DNA of 64,000 bases from an uncultured Lachnospiraceae bacterium (GTDB lineage: Bacteria; Bacillota; Clostridia; Lachnospirales; Lachnospiraceae). Positions 7,351 to 16,433 of this stretch are shown one piece after another. The stretch covers positions 111,227-175,226 of the forward strand of contig CAMWFQ010000009.1 in the NCBI GenBank assembly GCA_947173495.1, read 5' to 3'. Numbering within the stretch: the first letter of the stretch is position 1; every line of letters starts with the position of its first letter. A model generated the notes under the pieces. That model was given only the letters and a program-made list of their open reading frames with translations, was not told where the DNA came from and made no database searches. Position numbers and translations under genes: made by a program.

Positions 7351-9177
7351 AGCATAGTGGATACGCTCACAATGATGTGGCGGCTGGACCGCACGATGGT
7401 GACCGCCATGGCGGGAAATGCCCTGATCGGGGCAGTCATCCCCTTTGTGGGGATTTATCTGTCGGAATACGTGCTGGATCATATTGGACCGGGATGCGAT
7501 GTGAGGGCACTGCTTAAGGTGGTTTTCGCATCGGTGGGAGCCGTCTTCGTGCTGATGGTGGCAAGCGGCTATCTGAAAAAGATGTTCGAAGTGCACAGAG
7601 ATATCTGTGTCCGCAGATTTGATATGGAGATGGGAAAACGCACCCTCACCATGGACTATGAACTGCTGGACAGCCCGGCAGTGAATGAGCTCCGTACCAG
7701 GATCCGCACTGATCGGGACTGGGGCGCAGGGTTCTATTCCATAATCGAGCAGTCGAACTACTTCATGCAGCAATGCTTAAGCTTTGTGATCGCCGTTTTT
7801 GTGCTGGCGCCGCTGCTTACAGACAGCCGCGCGCTGCAAACGCCCTGGACGGCGCTGCTGGCTCTGTGCTTTGGGGCCGTCATCCTTGTTTCCGGCGTAT
7901 ACCTTACAAAGTGCCGGGAAAGACTCTTTCAGATGTTTTCCAAATATAGCAACAGCCTTGGATATGAGGACTACTTCCTGTACCGCCCATGGAATCACAG
8001 GGAGGGAAAGGATATCAGAATTTATCAGGGGCAGAGGCTGCTTCTTGGATATATGGAGGAGGGGGAAGCGGCGGCAGCGCAAAAGAGAGAAAAGATCACC
8101 GGATCCCAGAGCCGAAGCGGGCTGGTAAGCGGCTCCTCCTCCGGACTTTTGCAGGTGCTGGCCTGGCTGTTTGTGGTGCTTCGGGCGGTTTCCGGGGCGC
8201 TCACTGTGGGAGCCATGATGAAATATGCCGCGGCTATTTACCGGTTTTCCCAGGCATTGGCGGAGGTATGCAACGCGGCTTCGGGATATGTGGCGGCTGC
8301 AAAACGCAGCCAGTCTACCTTAGAGTATCTGAATGTGAAAGATGTGCTCTACCGGGGGAGCCTTCCGGTGGAAAAGGGGTTTTTCTGTGAGGAGAGGGAC
8401 AACGATTATGAGATTGAGTTCCGCAATGTGAGCTTTCGCTACCCCTCTTCAGAGCAGTACGCCCTTAAAGATTTTTCCTTTACATTCAGGACCGGGGAGC
8501 GGCTGGCGGTGGTGGGCAGAAACGGCAGCGGGAAGACCACCTTTATCAAACTTCTGTGCCGCCTCTACGATCCCACCGAGGGGGAGATTCTGCTGAACGG
8601 AATCGACATCCGCAAATACGATTACGAGGAATATAAGAGCATTTTTTCCGTGGTGTTCCAGGACTTCAGGCTGTTTTCCTTTTCTCTGGCGGAAAATGTG
8701 GCGGCCAGCATTTCCATCGACAGAAAAAGGGTGGCTGCCTGTCTTGAGAAGGCGGGACTGGGAGCGTGGCTGGAGAATTTGGAGGCGGGCATCGATACGT
8801 ATCTTTACACCAATTATGACGAGGCGGGTATCGAGATCTCAGGAGGAGAGGCCCAGAAGGTGGCGCTGGCCAGAGCCCTTTACAAAGACGCCCCCTTTAT
8901 TATCCTGGATGAGCCCACTGCGGCTCTGGATCCGGTGGCGGAGTTTGAAATCTACAGCCGGTTTAACGAGATCGTGGGGGAAAAGACTGCCGTTTATATC
9001 AGCCATCGGCTGTCCTCCTGCCGGTTCTGCAATGATATTGCGGTGTTTGACGAAGGAAGACTGGTGCAGAGGGGAAGCCACCAGGAACTGGTGGCAGATC
9101 GGAACGGGAAATACTATGAGCTGTGGCAGGCACAGGCGCAGTATTATGAGGAAACGGGTAATCGTCCGGGTACCTGA
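7285..9177 (+). CDS. ABC exporter half-transporter, subunit 2
   Basis: Encodes 630 residues in an exporter layout: membrane helices up to about residue 350, then an ATPase domain with Walker A GRNGSGKTT, Q-loop VFQDFRLFSFS, signature ISGGEAQK, Walker B FIILDEPTAALD and H-loop ISHRLSS. The ATG at 7285 overlaps the stop of subunit 1. An alternative ATG at 7318 begins the second copy of an 11-residue N-terminal tandem duplication, so the start could be either. It ends 21 bp before the convergent AraC gene. It functions with subunit 1; the LytTR/GHKL pair upstream may control both. Confidence 0.9.
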   Translation: MSSLKGKRTGKMSSLEGKRTGKSIVDTLTMMWRLDRTMVTAMAGNALIGAVIPFVGIYLSEYVLDHIGPGCDVRALLKVVFASVGAVFVLMVASGYLKKMFEVHRDICVRRFDMEMGKRTLTMDYELLDSPAVNELRTRIRTDRDWGAGFYSIIEQSNYFMQQCLSFVIAVFVLAPLLTDSRALQTPWTALLALCFGAVILVSGVYLTKCRERLFQMFSKYSNSLGYEDYFLYRPWNHREGKDIRIYQGQRLLLGYMEEGEAAAAQKREKITGSQSRSGLVSGSSSGLLQVLAWLFVVLRAVSGALTVGAMMKYAAAIYRFSQALAEVCNAASGYVAAAKRSQSTLEYLNVKDVLYRGSLPVEKGFFCEERDNDYEIEFRNVSFRYPSSEQYALKDFSFTFRTGERLAVVGRNGSGKTTFIKLLCRLYDPTEGEILLNGIDIRKYDYEEYKSIFSVVFQDFRLFSFSLAENVAASISIDRKRVAACLEKAGLGAWLENLEAGIDTYLYTNYDEAGIEISGGEAQKVALARALYKDAPFIILDEPTAALDPVAEFEIYSRFNEIVGEKTAVYISHRLSSCRFCNDIAVFDEGRLVQRGSHQELVADRNGKYYELWQAQAQYYEETGNRPGT

Positions 9178-9198
9178 CCGGAAAATCAGGCAATATCG

Positions 9199-10089
9199 TC
9201 AGGCTGTGGCACATGAATGCTTCCGGCGATATTCGTTGGGCGTCATGCCGCAGGCCTTTCGGAACTGCTTTCCCATATAGGCGCTGTCCGTAAATCCGCA
9301 GCGATAACTGATTTCTGTGACAGACAAATCTGAGCGGGAGAGAAGCTCCTTTGCCGCGTTTAAACGATAACTCAACAGATATTCAAAAGGGGTCTGACGA
9401 ATCGTTTTCTGAAAAATCCGGTTTGCTTCTCTCTCTGAAATATTTGCGGCAGCCGCAATCTCTTCCAGAGTAATTTTATTCCCAAAGTTTTTGTGAACAT
9501 AGGACAGCATATTTTTGATGCGGTTTGACTTTTCTGTCTCTATGAGCTGTGATGTTTCAAAATGCGTTTCAATTTCCTTAAGAAGCAGAAGCCATGTGGC
9601 AGACAGGGTATTTCTGATGAGAATTTCCTGGTCCGGCCTGCGGTTTATTTCCTTCAAAAGCACCAGCTGGTCGAGAACCGCGTCCGCTTCTTTCGTACCT
9701 CTTCGGATAATATGAACCGAAATCTGCTGATTCTGCAGAATCGGATTCAGATATTTGGCGGTGATCCGGCTTCCGAAATGGCCGCCGATAAAGATGGGAT
9801 GAAAGATGTGGTTGATTTCAAGAGCGGGTTTTCCAGGATTTCCGTTGATCTTTGTATCCACAACATTTGTGTTGATAAAGAATCCGTCTCCCTGATGGAC
9901 CGGATATTCCTGATAGAGGGTCCTTATGATGCTGGTTCCCCGCTCAATATAGCCCAATTCCAGTTCCTCGTGCCAGTGCCAGGGAACAACAAAATCTGTC
10001 ATATCCCGTTCATGCATACAATAGGGAAATTCCAGGGTCATGCCATCTATTTTTTCTACCTGATTTTGGTCCGTAACAAACGTCTGCAT
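9199..10089 (-). CDS. AraC-family transcriptional regulator (cupin plus HTH)
   Basis: Encodes 296 residues. The N-terminal cupin-like sensing domain shows VVPWHWHEELELGYIERG at about 34-51 and GDGFFINTN. The C-terminal AraC domain has two helix-turn-helices: ITLEEIAAAANISEREANR, then LSVTEISYRCGFTDSAYMG and the closing MTPNEYRRKH. It is transcribed divergently from the iron alcohol dehydrogenase at 10239 with a 149-bp shared control region, so that gene is the most likely target. It is convergent with the ABC operon. The inducer is not identifiable from sequence. Confidence 0.92.
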   Translation of the reverse strand: MQTFVTDQNQVEKIDGMTLEFPYCMHERDMTDFVVPWHWHEELELGYIERGTSIIRTLYQEYPVHQGDGFFINTNVVDTKINGNPGKPALEINHIFHPIFIGGHFGSRITAKYLNPILQNQQISVHIIRRGTKEADAVLDQLVLLKEINRRPDQEILIRNTLSATWLLLLKEIETHFETSQLIETEKSNRIKNMLSYVHKNFGNKITLEEIAAAANISEREANRIFQKTIRQTPFEYLLSYRLNAAKELLSRSDLSVTEISYRCGFTDSAYMGKQFRKACGMTPNEYRRKHSCATA

Positions 10090-10188
10090 ATCATACCCTC
10101 CTCTTTTGTTTCTAATCTGACAACAACATCAGTATACAATATCCGGCGAGATAATACTACTATATGTCTGAAAAATCATATCATATTT

Positions 10189-10230
10189 CCTGTTTTTGAC
10201 TTAATATGGAATCATAAAAAAACAGGAGGA
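10189..10230 (+). promoter_or_regulatory. Hairpin that can hide the ribosome site of the alcohol dehydrogenase
   Basis: CCTGTTTTT (10189-10197) pairs with AAAAACAGG (10218-10226). The right arm contains the first half of the AGGAGG ribosome site (10224-10229) for the ATG at 10239. Folding would reduce translation, so this may be a translational control or simply a leader hairpin. Confidence 0.35.
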
Positions 10231-10238
10231 GACACATT

Positions 10239-11423
10239 ATGGCGTACAACTTTGAATACTATGCACCCACCAGAGTATATTTCGGCAGGGGGGAGGAGAA
10301 AAATACGGGGAGATACATCCGGAGATATGGAGCCCAAAATGTCATGCTGGTCTATGGCGGAAGCAGTGCCGGCAGATCCGGGCTGCTGGATCTGATCAGA
10401 CAGTCCCTGCGTGACGAAAACATAGCTTTCTCTGAGATTGGCGGAGTCGTTCCCAATCCCCATCTTGACAAAGTGTATGAGGGAATCAGCCTTGGCAGGA
10501 AAAACGGAACGGATTTTCTTCTGGCGGTAGGCGGCGGAAGTGCCATCGATACTGCAAAGGCAATCGCCTACGGCCTTGCGGAGCCGGAGCAGGATGTCTG
10601 GGAGCTGTATGAACATACGCGGAAGGCAAAGAAGTGTCTGCCTGTTGCAGGCGTCCTTACGATTGCGGCGGCAGGAAGCGAGACCTCCAAAGGCAGTGTC
10701 ATTACAAATGAAAAAACAGGCTCCAAAAGGGCCTATGACGACAACCTTGCAAGGCCGGTATTCGCCATCATGAATCCGGAGTATACCGTTACGCTTCCGG
10801 ATTACCAGACGGAAGCCGGATGTGTGGATATCATGATGCATACCATGGAGCGGTATTTCACAAACGGCGGAAATATGGAGATCACGGATGCCCTTGCGGA
10901 GGGACTGCTGAGAACCGTAATGAAAAACGCGGTGATTCTGCATACAGACCCGCAAAACTACGATGCCCGCGCCGAAGTAATGTGGGCAGGAAGTCTGGCA
11001 CATAACGATCTGACAGGCTGCGGAAACGACGGCGGAGACTTTATGTCCCATAAGCTGGAGCATGAGTTGGGCGGGATGTTTGACGTTACCCACGGTGCGG
11101 GCCTTGCCGCTATCTGGCCCAGCTGGGCCAGATATGTGAAAGCAAGCTGCCTGCCGCGTTTTGTCCGTTATGCCGAAAATGTTATGGGCGTTTCCTTAAG
11201 GGGAACGGATGAGGAGATTGCCGAGGCGGGTATCAGGGCAATGGAGGGCTTCTATCGTCAGATCGGTATGCCTGTCAATATGGCAGAGCTGGGGATTGCC
11301 CCGTCGGATGAGCAGATCAGAGAAATGGCCGGCAGATGCATGGCGGCCTGCGGAGGGCACACAGGCTCGGCGAAGGTCCTCACAGAAGAAGATATGGTCC
11401 GTATTTATACAAATGCCAGATAG
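10239..11423 (+). CDS. Iron-containing alcohol dehydrogenase (butanol-dehydrogenase type)
   Basis: Encodes 394 residues of the group III metal-dependent alcohol dehydrogenases, which reduce aldehydes with NAD(P)H. The nucleotide-binding part has AVGGGSAIDTAKAIA near residue 95. Metal ligands expected for the family are visible as D197 and H201 in VDIMMHTMERYF, H271 in HKLEHELG and H285 in DVTHGAGLA, with the usual spacing. A strong AGGAGG precedes the ATG. The divergent AraC regulator is the likely controller, and the small gene at 11439 follows 15 bp downstream. The physiological aldehyde is unknown; conversion of a sugar-derived aldehyde such as lactaldehyde from fucose is possible but speculative. 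Confidence 0.93.
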   Translation: MAYNFEYYAPTRVYFGRGEEKNTGRYIRRYGAQNVMLVYGGSSAGRSGLLDLIRQSLRDENIAFSEIGGVVPNPHLDKVYEGISLGRKNGTDFLLAVGGGSAIDTAKAIAYGLAEPEQDVWELYEHTRKAKKCLPVAGVLTIAAAGSETSKGSVITNEKTGSKRAYDDNLARPVFAIMNPEYTVTLPDYQTEAGCVDIMMHTMERYFTNGGNMEITDALAEGLLRTVMKNAVILHTDPQNYDARAEVMWAGSLAHNDLTGCGNDGGDFMSHKLEHELGGMFDVTHGAGLAAIWPSWARYVKASCLPRFVRYAENVMGVSLRGTDEEIAEAGIRAMEGFYRQIGMPVNMAELGIAPSDEQIREMAGRCMAACGGHTGSAKVLTEEDMVRIYTNAR

Positions 11424-11438
11424 AAGGAGGAACAAGCA

Positions 11439-11678
11439 TTGAAACTATTTTCCATTCCCGATGCGGGAAGTTTTCTTAATTTGGTAAACAGCAGTCAGGG
11501 CGATGTAACACTGCATCTGCCGGACGGAAACCGGCTGAACCTGAAAAGAAGCCATACTGCTCAGCAGCTTTTTCAGATCATGCATCCCGGACAGTCCGGC
11601 CTGCAGATCAGCTTGTCCAATTCAGCAGATACGCCGGCCTTTATTCGATACATGATGGATGCCGTCAAACGCCCATAA
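11439..11678 (+). CDS. Small protein of unknown function downstream of the alcohol dehydrogenase
   Basis: Encodes 79 residues beginning with TTG at 11439, with GGAGG eight bases upstream, so translation is well supported. The protein is soluble and mixed alpha/beta in character (MKLFSIPDAGSFLNLVNSS at the N-terminus, then a DVTLHLPDG strand pair and a C-terminal helix). No domain is recognised. It lies 15 bp after the alcohol dehydrogenase and probably shares its transcript. The compact fold pattern resembles small carrier or regulatory proteins such as HPr in size only; no catalytic His or Ser motif supports that. Confidence 0.6.
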   Translation: MKLFSIPDAGSFLNLVNSSQGDVTLHLPDGNRLNLKRSHTAQQLFQIMHPGQSGLQISLSNSADTPAFIRYMMDAVKRP

Positions 11679-11709
11679 GAAATGGTCAAGCTGTTTTACT
11701 CTCAATTGT

Positions 11710-12996
11710 TTAGAAGGAATAATGCTGCACCTCTCCCCCTCTTTCCCGTGACCTCTCCGCCAGAAAGACCAGACGGTGTCCGGTCATGGAGTCCTCTAAA
11801 GTGGTGTGGCAGGAGGATACCTCTTCTCCTCTGAGCATGGCAACAAAATCCCGGACGATGGCCTGATCGCCGCCGCCGTGGGCATTGCCCTTCTGAAGAT
11901 CAGAGACATCGATCATCTGAAGGCGTCTGCCTTCGGGCGCGCAGGGATCGATGCGGGAGATGGTAAAGCACTGCTCCTCAAAGATGCCTGAAATTTCTCC
12001 CCGGGTGCCGGTAATGTGAATGTGCCGGCCGGAGGCGGAGGCCCCTCCGTTCATGGAAAAGGTGCCGGTTGCGCCGCCTGCAAAGCTGATCAGCAGGGAC
12101 TGATGGTCCACAACAGGTATATCACAGCGGTAGACGCAGCGGCTAAAGGGCTGGTCCGGTTCTGAGAGGATGCGCATCTTTTCTTCATCGGAACCGGCCC
12201 GGCTGCCGTAATCGCGCCAGATGTTGTTTGCCCAGCGCTGGGGGTGCTCCACATACAGACGTCTGGCGGAATAGATACAGCTTCGTTCTATGGGACAGTC
12301 TAAAAGACAGTGGCTTCCGGCGCCTTCGGGGGCCATCTCAGGACGGAACTGGAACTGGGATCCTGCGCTGGATACGCTCAACGGACGAACATTGCCCATG
12401 AGCCATGCCATGATATCCAGATCGTGGCTGCATTTGGAAAGCAGCATGCCGGAGCCGCACAGCTCAGGGGAGGCATACTTTCCCCGGACATAGGAAACAG
12501 AGTGGTGAAAAAAGCTCACCTGCTCCGCCATATGAATGTTGATGATATCGCCGAGCTCTCCAGCTGTGAGAGCTTCTTTTATTTTACGGTAAAAGGGGGC
12601 ATAGCGCAGTACATGGCAGATCATCACATGCCTGCCGGTTTCTCTGGCGCAGCAAAGGAGCCGGTCTGCTTCTTCCTGACTGACCGCAAAGGGCTTCTCC
12701 AGAAGGATATCATAGCCGTGCCGAAGCAGGGGAAGGGAGGTGGGAACATGGAGCTGATCCATGGTGCCGTTGATGACAGCGGCGGCAAAGCGGGGGACAG
12801 CTGCCAGCTCTTCCACCGACGAAAAGCAGTGCCCGTCAGGGATATGGAACATATTCTGCGCCTGGCGCAGCTTCTGTGGATCCACATCTGCCACGCCCAC
12901 AATGCGGAGCAGATCAGGGTGCGATAATGCTTCACGGGCATAGATGGATGCGCGCTCCCCCATACCCACAACAATGACCGGAATCGGATTTGGCAT
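11710..12996 (-). CDS. Gfo/Idh/MocA-family oxidoreductase
   Basis: Encodes 428 residues. The N-terminal Rossmann fold has VIVVGMGERASIYA and the conserved EKPFAVSQEEAD, with Lys expected in catalysis and NAD(P) binding. The C-terminal domain is the alpha/beta substrate fold and contains the Cys-rich CLLDCPIERSCIYSARR of a subgroup found in carbohydrate loci. The start at 12996 is chosen because AGGAGG (13009-13004 on the minus strand) lies just upstream; the frame stays open for 89 more codons that do not resemble the family. It is divergent from the response regulator at 13256 and convergent with the small gene at 11439. It probably oxidises or epimerises a sugar or sugar derivative. Confidence 0.9.
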   Translation of the reverse strand: MPNPIPVIVVGMGERASIYAREALSHPDLLRIVGVADVDPQKLRQAQNMFHIPDGHCFSSVEELAAVPRFAAAVINGTMDQLHVPTSLPLLRHGYDILLEKPFAVSQEEADRLLCCARETGRHVMICHVLRYAPFYRKIKEALTAGELGDIINIHMAEQVSFFHHSVSYVRGKYASPELCGSGMLLSKCSHDLDIMAWLMGNVRPLSVSSAGSQFQFRPEMAPEGAGSHCLLDCPIERSCIYSARRLYVEHPQRWANNIWRDYGSRAGSDEEKMRILSEPDQPFSRCVYRCDIPVVDHQSLLISFAGGATGTFSMNGGASASGRHIHITGTRGEISGIFEEQCFTISRIDPCAPEGRRLQMIDVSDLQKGNAHGGGDQAIVRDFVAMLRGEEVSSCHTTLEDSMTGHRLVFLAERSRERGGEVQHYSF

Positions 12997-13119
12997 AAAA
13001 AATCCTCCTGACTTTACCAATAGTACAAAGCTTGTTTTTGAAAATGGCTTATGATACCATAGATCAGAAGAGATTGCAATACTGATGTGAAAAGAATTTT
13101 CGCCCGATAAGAGGTAATA

Positions 13120-13255
13120 GTGTGAAAAATCACACTGATGTGCTGATTTTTCACACGCAAATTTGTGCCGGAGCGTCACAAATTTGTTTGATGATAGACG
13201 CAAATTGGAGATTTGCGTCATCCCGTCGCGTAAACGCTCCGGAATGGGGATTTTT
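13120..13255 (+). ncRNA. Structured leader element, type B (same architecture as type A)
   Basis: Helix 1 is the 13-bp perfect hairpin 13120-13132/13144-13156. Helix 2 is the 10-bp stem 13158-13167/13177-13186 with a 9-nt loop. The loop segment CCGGAGCG (13168-13175) is exactly complementary to CGCTCCGG (13235-13242), just before the ribosome site. Helix 3 is the 9-bp hairpin 13197-13205/13211-13219. The 3' end reads AATG-GGGA with a second in-frame ATG 12 nt after the first, as in type A. The sequences of the pseudoknot arms differ completely from type A while complementarity is kept. Confidence 0.6.
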
Positions 13256-14377
13256 ATGTACAAAATGGCAGTAGTAGACGATGAACCGCTGATGTTGGAG
13301 GGATTTTCAAAGGCTGTGGACTGGCAGGCTCACGGTTATGAGCTGGCGGGACTGTTCCGAAATCCATCCGGACTGTTGGAATTCTGCAAAAAGGAATGTC
13401 CGGATATTCTGCTTCTGGACATCACCATGCCGGAGGTGGATGGCATCACCCTTTTGAAGGATATCAAAAAGCTTTTTCCCGGGATGTGTGTGATCATGCT
13501 GACCGCCCACAATGAATTTTCTTATGTGAGGGATTCCCTGCGGTATCATGCGGATGAATATCTGTGGAAGCCGGAGATTAATTTTCAGGATATTCTGGAA
13601 TGCATGGACAGGCTGATGGCAGGGAAAGAAAGGGAGAATAGGACGGAAGAGGAGGCAGAGAGAACCCTTTATGAATTCACCGATTACCGGGAGGAGGAGA
13701 ACCGCTTTTCCTATGAGGTGTTAAAAGGCATGCTGCAGGACGTGGAATATGCTCTGAAGATGGAGGATGTGGAAAGTCTGCAGGGGACCTGGAACCGGAT
13801 CGAGGAGATGATAGCGGAGGACAGACCCTCCAAGGAAAGCCTGATGAGCGGTATATTGCACCTGTTTTATTCTTACCGGGAATATTTTCAGGATGAGGAA
13901 ACGGAACAGGAAATCCTTTCGATTTTCTGCAGGCAGAATACTTATGAGGAATTCAATCAGGAAATCCGCCTTATTTTTGACAATTACCACAGACTCCTGA
14001 CAGAAAAAAAGGAAAAAGAGACTATGGAGCTCTGTCGGCGGATTACAGCCTACATGGAAGCCAATCTGGCAGATACGGACCTGAACCTGATGCAGGTTTC
14101 AAAGGCCATCGGGCTGAGCTATTCCTACTGCTCCAGGATGTTTCCGGAAATCACAGGCAAAAATTTTTCCCGCTATCTCATCGATATCCGCATGGATAAG
14201 GCCTGCGAATATTTAAAATCCAGCAGCTATAAGATCTCCAGGATACTGGAGCTGGTGGGATACAGAGATAAGAGCTACTTTATCAAAAGCTTCCGGCAGT
14301 ATACCGGACTGACGCCTTTTCAGTACCGGGAAAAATACCGGTCGAAAAAGGAAGGAAGAACAGAGGAAGGACAATGA
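13256..14377 (+). CDS. AraC-type response regulator (YesN-like)
   Basis: Encodes 373 residues. The receiver domain has D8/D9 and phosphoacceptor D55 in ILLLDITMPEVDG, with Lys in EYLWKPE near 105. A middle linker of about 140 residues is followed by an AraC domain with two helix-turn-helices (LNLMQVSKAIGLSYSYCSRM, then ISRILELVGYRDKSYFIKSF) and the ending GLTPFQYREKY. The start at 13256 has GGGGA six bases upstream; an in-frame ATG at 13244 precedes it. It overlaps the kinase gene by ATGA. It probably activates the sugar transporter operon at 16531, where an inverted repeat lies next to the promoter. Its mRNA starts with the structured type B leader. Confidence 0.92.
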   Translation: MYKMAVVDDEPLMLEGFSKAVDWQAHGYELAGLFRNPSGLLEFCKKECPDILLLDITMPEVDGITLLKDIKKLFPGMCVIMLTAHNEFSYVRDSLRYHADEYLWKPEINFQDILECMDRLMAGKERENRTEEEAERTLYEFTDYREEENRFSYEVLKGMLQDVEYALKMEDVESLQGTWNRIEEMIAEDRPSKESLMSGILHLFYSYREYFQDEETEQEILSIFCRQNTYEEFNQEIRLIFDNYHRLLTEKKEKETMELCRRITAYMEANLADTDLNLMQVSKAIGLSYSYCSRMFPEITGKNFSRYLIDIRMDKACEYLKSSSYKISRILELVGYRDKSYFIKSFRQYTGLTPFQYREKYRSKKEGRTEEGQ

Positions 14378-16206
14378 AAGGGTTCCGCATCCATAAGATC
14401 AGCACAAAGCTGATCGTAACCTACACGCTGATCGTATTTCTGATATTTGCAGGCATGTGTATGGTCAGCTTAAGCGCTCTTCACAGGCAGTACAAAAGGG
14501 AGCTGATCCGCTCAGACAAGGAGGCGCTACGCCAGATTTCCAACAGCATCGTTCTTATGACGGATCTGATGGCGGAAAAGACCATCAATGTCTATTCCGA
14601 TCCCAATGTGCAGGAATTTTTTGCGGATCTGTCAGACCTTGACAGTGAGGAATTCAGAGAGAGAAAAGCCGGGGACTATGATATGGTGAAAAAACTCAAA
14701 AAGGTGCGGAAGGTATTGAGAGAAAACGCCATGCTCTATACCCAGATGAACGGCGGAGCCACACTGATCACGGAAAAGGGTGCCATCTATACCTCATGGC
14801 TTCGTGAAAATTCTCTGGATTACTCTTCCAGCATGACGGAAGAAAAGGAAAACTGGGACGGCTATTTTGAGAACGAACTTTCAAACTATAAATGGGAGAT
14901 TATAAACGGAAGAGATGCCATGTCCTTTCAGAAGGATGTGGACAAGGACATGCTGATGTGTATTTACAGCTATCGCGCATCCGTAAGCAAGGAGAGGAAG
15001 GGCTATATTTGTGTCTGCATCGATGCAAAGGAGCTGAAGAAGTGCTATGAATCCTGGCAGGATGCGGATGTGAAAAATGAGATCTTCCTGATCGAACAGA
15101 GCCCGGACAACGGGAGGATGGTAAGCCTGGATCCGGAGGAGAGACTGGAGATTCCGATGGCGGAGATGAATAAGATCAGAGAAAGTGTAAACAAAAAACA
15201 TCCGGAAAGCACCCTGGAGGATGAGGAATATCTTTACAACTGTATCCGGATTCCCGAGCGGGGATGGATCCTGGTCAATAAAATTCCCCTGGATTATATC
15301 GGAAGCAATGACAGAACCGCCGTCTCTTTCATGACGATTTTTCTGGTAGGCTGTCTGAGCGCGTGCGCGCTGGTGATCGCCTTCACCTTCCGTTTTTCCC
15401 GCAGGATCGACTATCTGAAGCTCCTGATGCAGAATGCAGCGGCAGAGCAGTATAATACCCGCTACGAAGTGAAGTATTATGACGAGCTGGATGAAATCGG
15501 CGAAAGCTTTAACCTGATGGAGGACGAAATTAAAAGATATACCGTCAGGCTGGTGGAGGAAGAGAAGGAAAAGAAGATCAATGAGATCAATTACCTCCAC
15601 GCCCAGATTAATACCCATTTTCTCTACAATATCTTCAATTCCATAAAGCTGCTGTCTGTGCTTGGAAGAAATGAGGATATTAACAGGGTGATTACCTCTC
15701 TGGTAAGGCTGCTTAAGGGCACGCTGGATGTTTCGGGCGAGATGCTCACCATGGAGGAGGAGCTCCGGAATGTGGAGCATTACTTTCAGATCGAAAATAT
15801 TGTTCATCTGGAAGAGCTGGAGTTGGAAATAAAATGTGATGAGAATCTGAAGAAAAAGCTGGTGCCGAAGCTGCTCATTCAGCCCATTGTAGAGAACAGC
15901 TTCCTGCACGGATTCAGTCAGGAGTATGGCCTTGGAAAGAAACGGATCGAGATCACCGTGGCGCAAAAGGGACCGGAGGAGCTGAGTATCACGATTCGGG
16001 ATAACGGGCGGGGGATCAGCAAAAAACAGCTTATGAATATTAAAAGTATCGGGCGGAGCTCTACCACAGGCATCGGACTGCGCAACATTGAAGAGAGAAT
16101 ACACGTATTATTCGGAGAAGCCTATGGAATTCAGGTGGAAAGCACTCTGGGGGAGGGGACAAGGGTGATTCTGAATATTCCGATGATCTCTCCGGAGAAA
16201 AAATAG
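14374..16206 (+). CDS. YesM-like sensor histidine kinase
   Basis: Encodes 610 residues. A membrane helix at about 12-32 is followed by an extracellular sensing region of about 280 residues and a second membrane helix at about 315-335. Then come a HAMP linker, the His_kinase (PF06580-type) motif QINTHFLYNIF near residue 415 with Thr where Pro is usual, and a HATPase domain with VENSFLHGF, DNGRGIS and TGIGLRNIEERI. It overlaps the response regulator by ATGA and is its obvious partner. Such pairs sense extracellular sugars, often with the binding protein. A strong terminator follows at 16223, separating it from the transporter genes. Confidence 0.92.
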   Translation: MKGFRIHKISTKLIVTYTLIVFLIFAGMCMVSLSALHRQYKRELIRSDKEALRQISNSIVLMTDLMAEKTINVYSDPNVQEFFADLSDLDSEEFRERKAGDYDMVKKLKKVRKVLRENAMLYTQMNGGATLITEKGAIYTSWLRENSLDYSSSMTEEKENWDGYFENELSNYKWEIINGRDAMSFQKDVDKDMLMCIYSYRASVSKERKGYICVCIDAKELKKCYESWQDADVKNEIFLIEQSPDNGRMVSLDPEERLEIPMAEMNKIRESVNKKHPESTLEDEEYLYNCIRIPERGWILVNKIPLDYIGSNDRTAVSFMTIFLVGCLSACALVIAFTFRFSRRIDYLKLLMQNAAAEQYNTRYEVKYYDELDEIGESFNLMEDEIKRYTVRLVEEEKEKKINEINYLHAQINTHFLYNIFNSIKLLSVLGRNEDINRVITSLVRLLKGTLDVSGEMLTMEEELRNVEHYFQIENIVHLEELELEIKCDENLKKKLVPKLLIQPIVENSFLHGFSQEYGLGKKRIEITVAQKGPEELSITIRDNGRGISKKQLMNIKSIGRSSTTGIGLRNIEERIHVLFGEAYGIQVESTLGEGTRVILNIPMISPEKK

Positions 16207-16222
16207 AAGTATGATTCGGGCA

Positions 16223-16263
16223 CTGCCATGAAATAATGATAACGTTATTTCATGGCAGTTTTT
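16223..16263 (+). terminator. Intrinsic terminator after the two-component genes
   Basis: A 14-bp perfect stem (16223-16236 and 16245-16258, with CTGCCATG at the base) is followed by five T residues. Confidence 0.85.
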
Positions 16264-16270
16264 ATGCACA

Positions 16271-16312
16271 GGCCCGCACAGAGGAATATGCCGCTAAAGC
16301 GGCGTGCGGGCC
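16271..16312 (+). other. GC-rich nested hairpin in a long intergenic region
   Basis: Outer stem GGCCCGCAC/GTGCGGGCC (16271-16279 and 16304-16312) encloses the inner stem GCCGCT/AGCGGC (16290-16303). It lies between the terminator and the AT-rich promoter zone of the transporter operon, inside the 325-bp gap 16207-16530. No T-run follows, so it is not a simple terminator; its role is unknown. Confidence 0.45.
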
Positions 16313-16433
16313 GCGCGGCGAGCAGGGAGAAAATCTTTACCTGATCGATTCTTTACAGTAAAAAAATCACATGAAAAAGACAAATATATTATATTTTCTG
16401 ACCATATACAAAATACACAATAAAAATGTAAAA

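Noticed and set aside
11710..13263. A longer oxidoreductase starting near 13263.
   Set aside because: The added 89 residues cover the intergenic region and the type B leader on the opposite strand. AGGAGG before 12996 and the Rossmann fold mark the real start.
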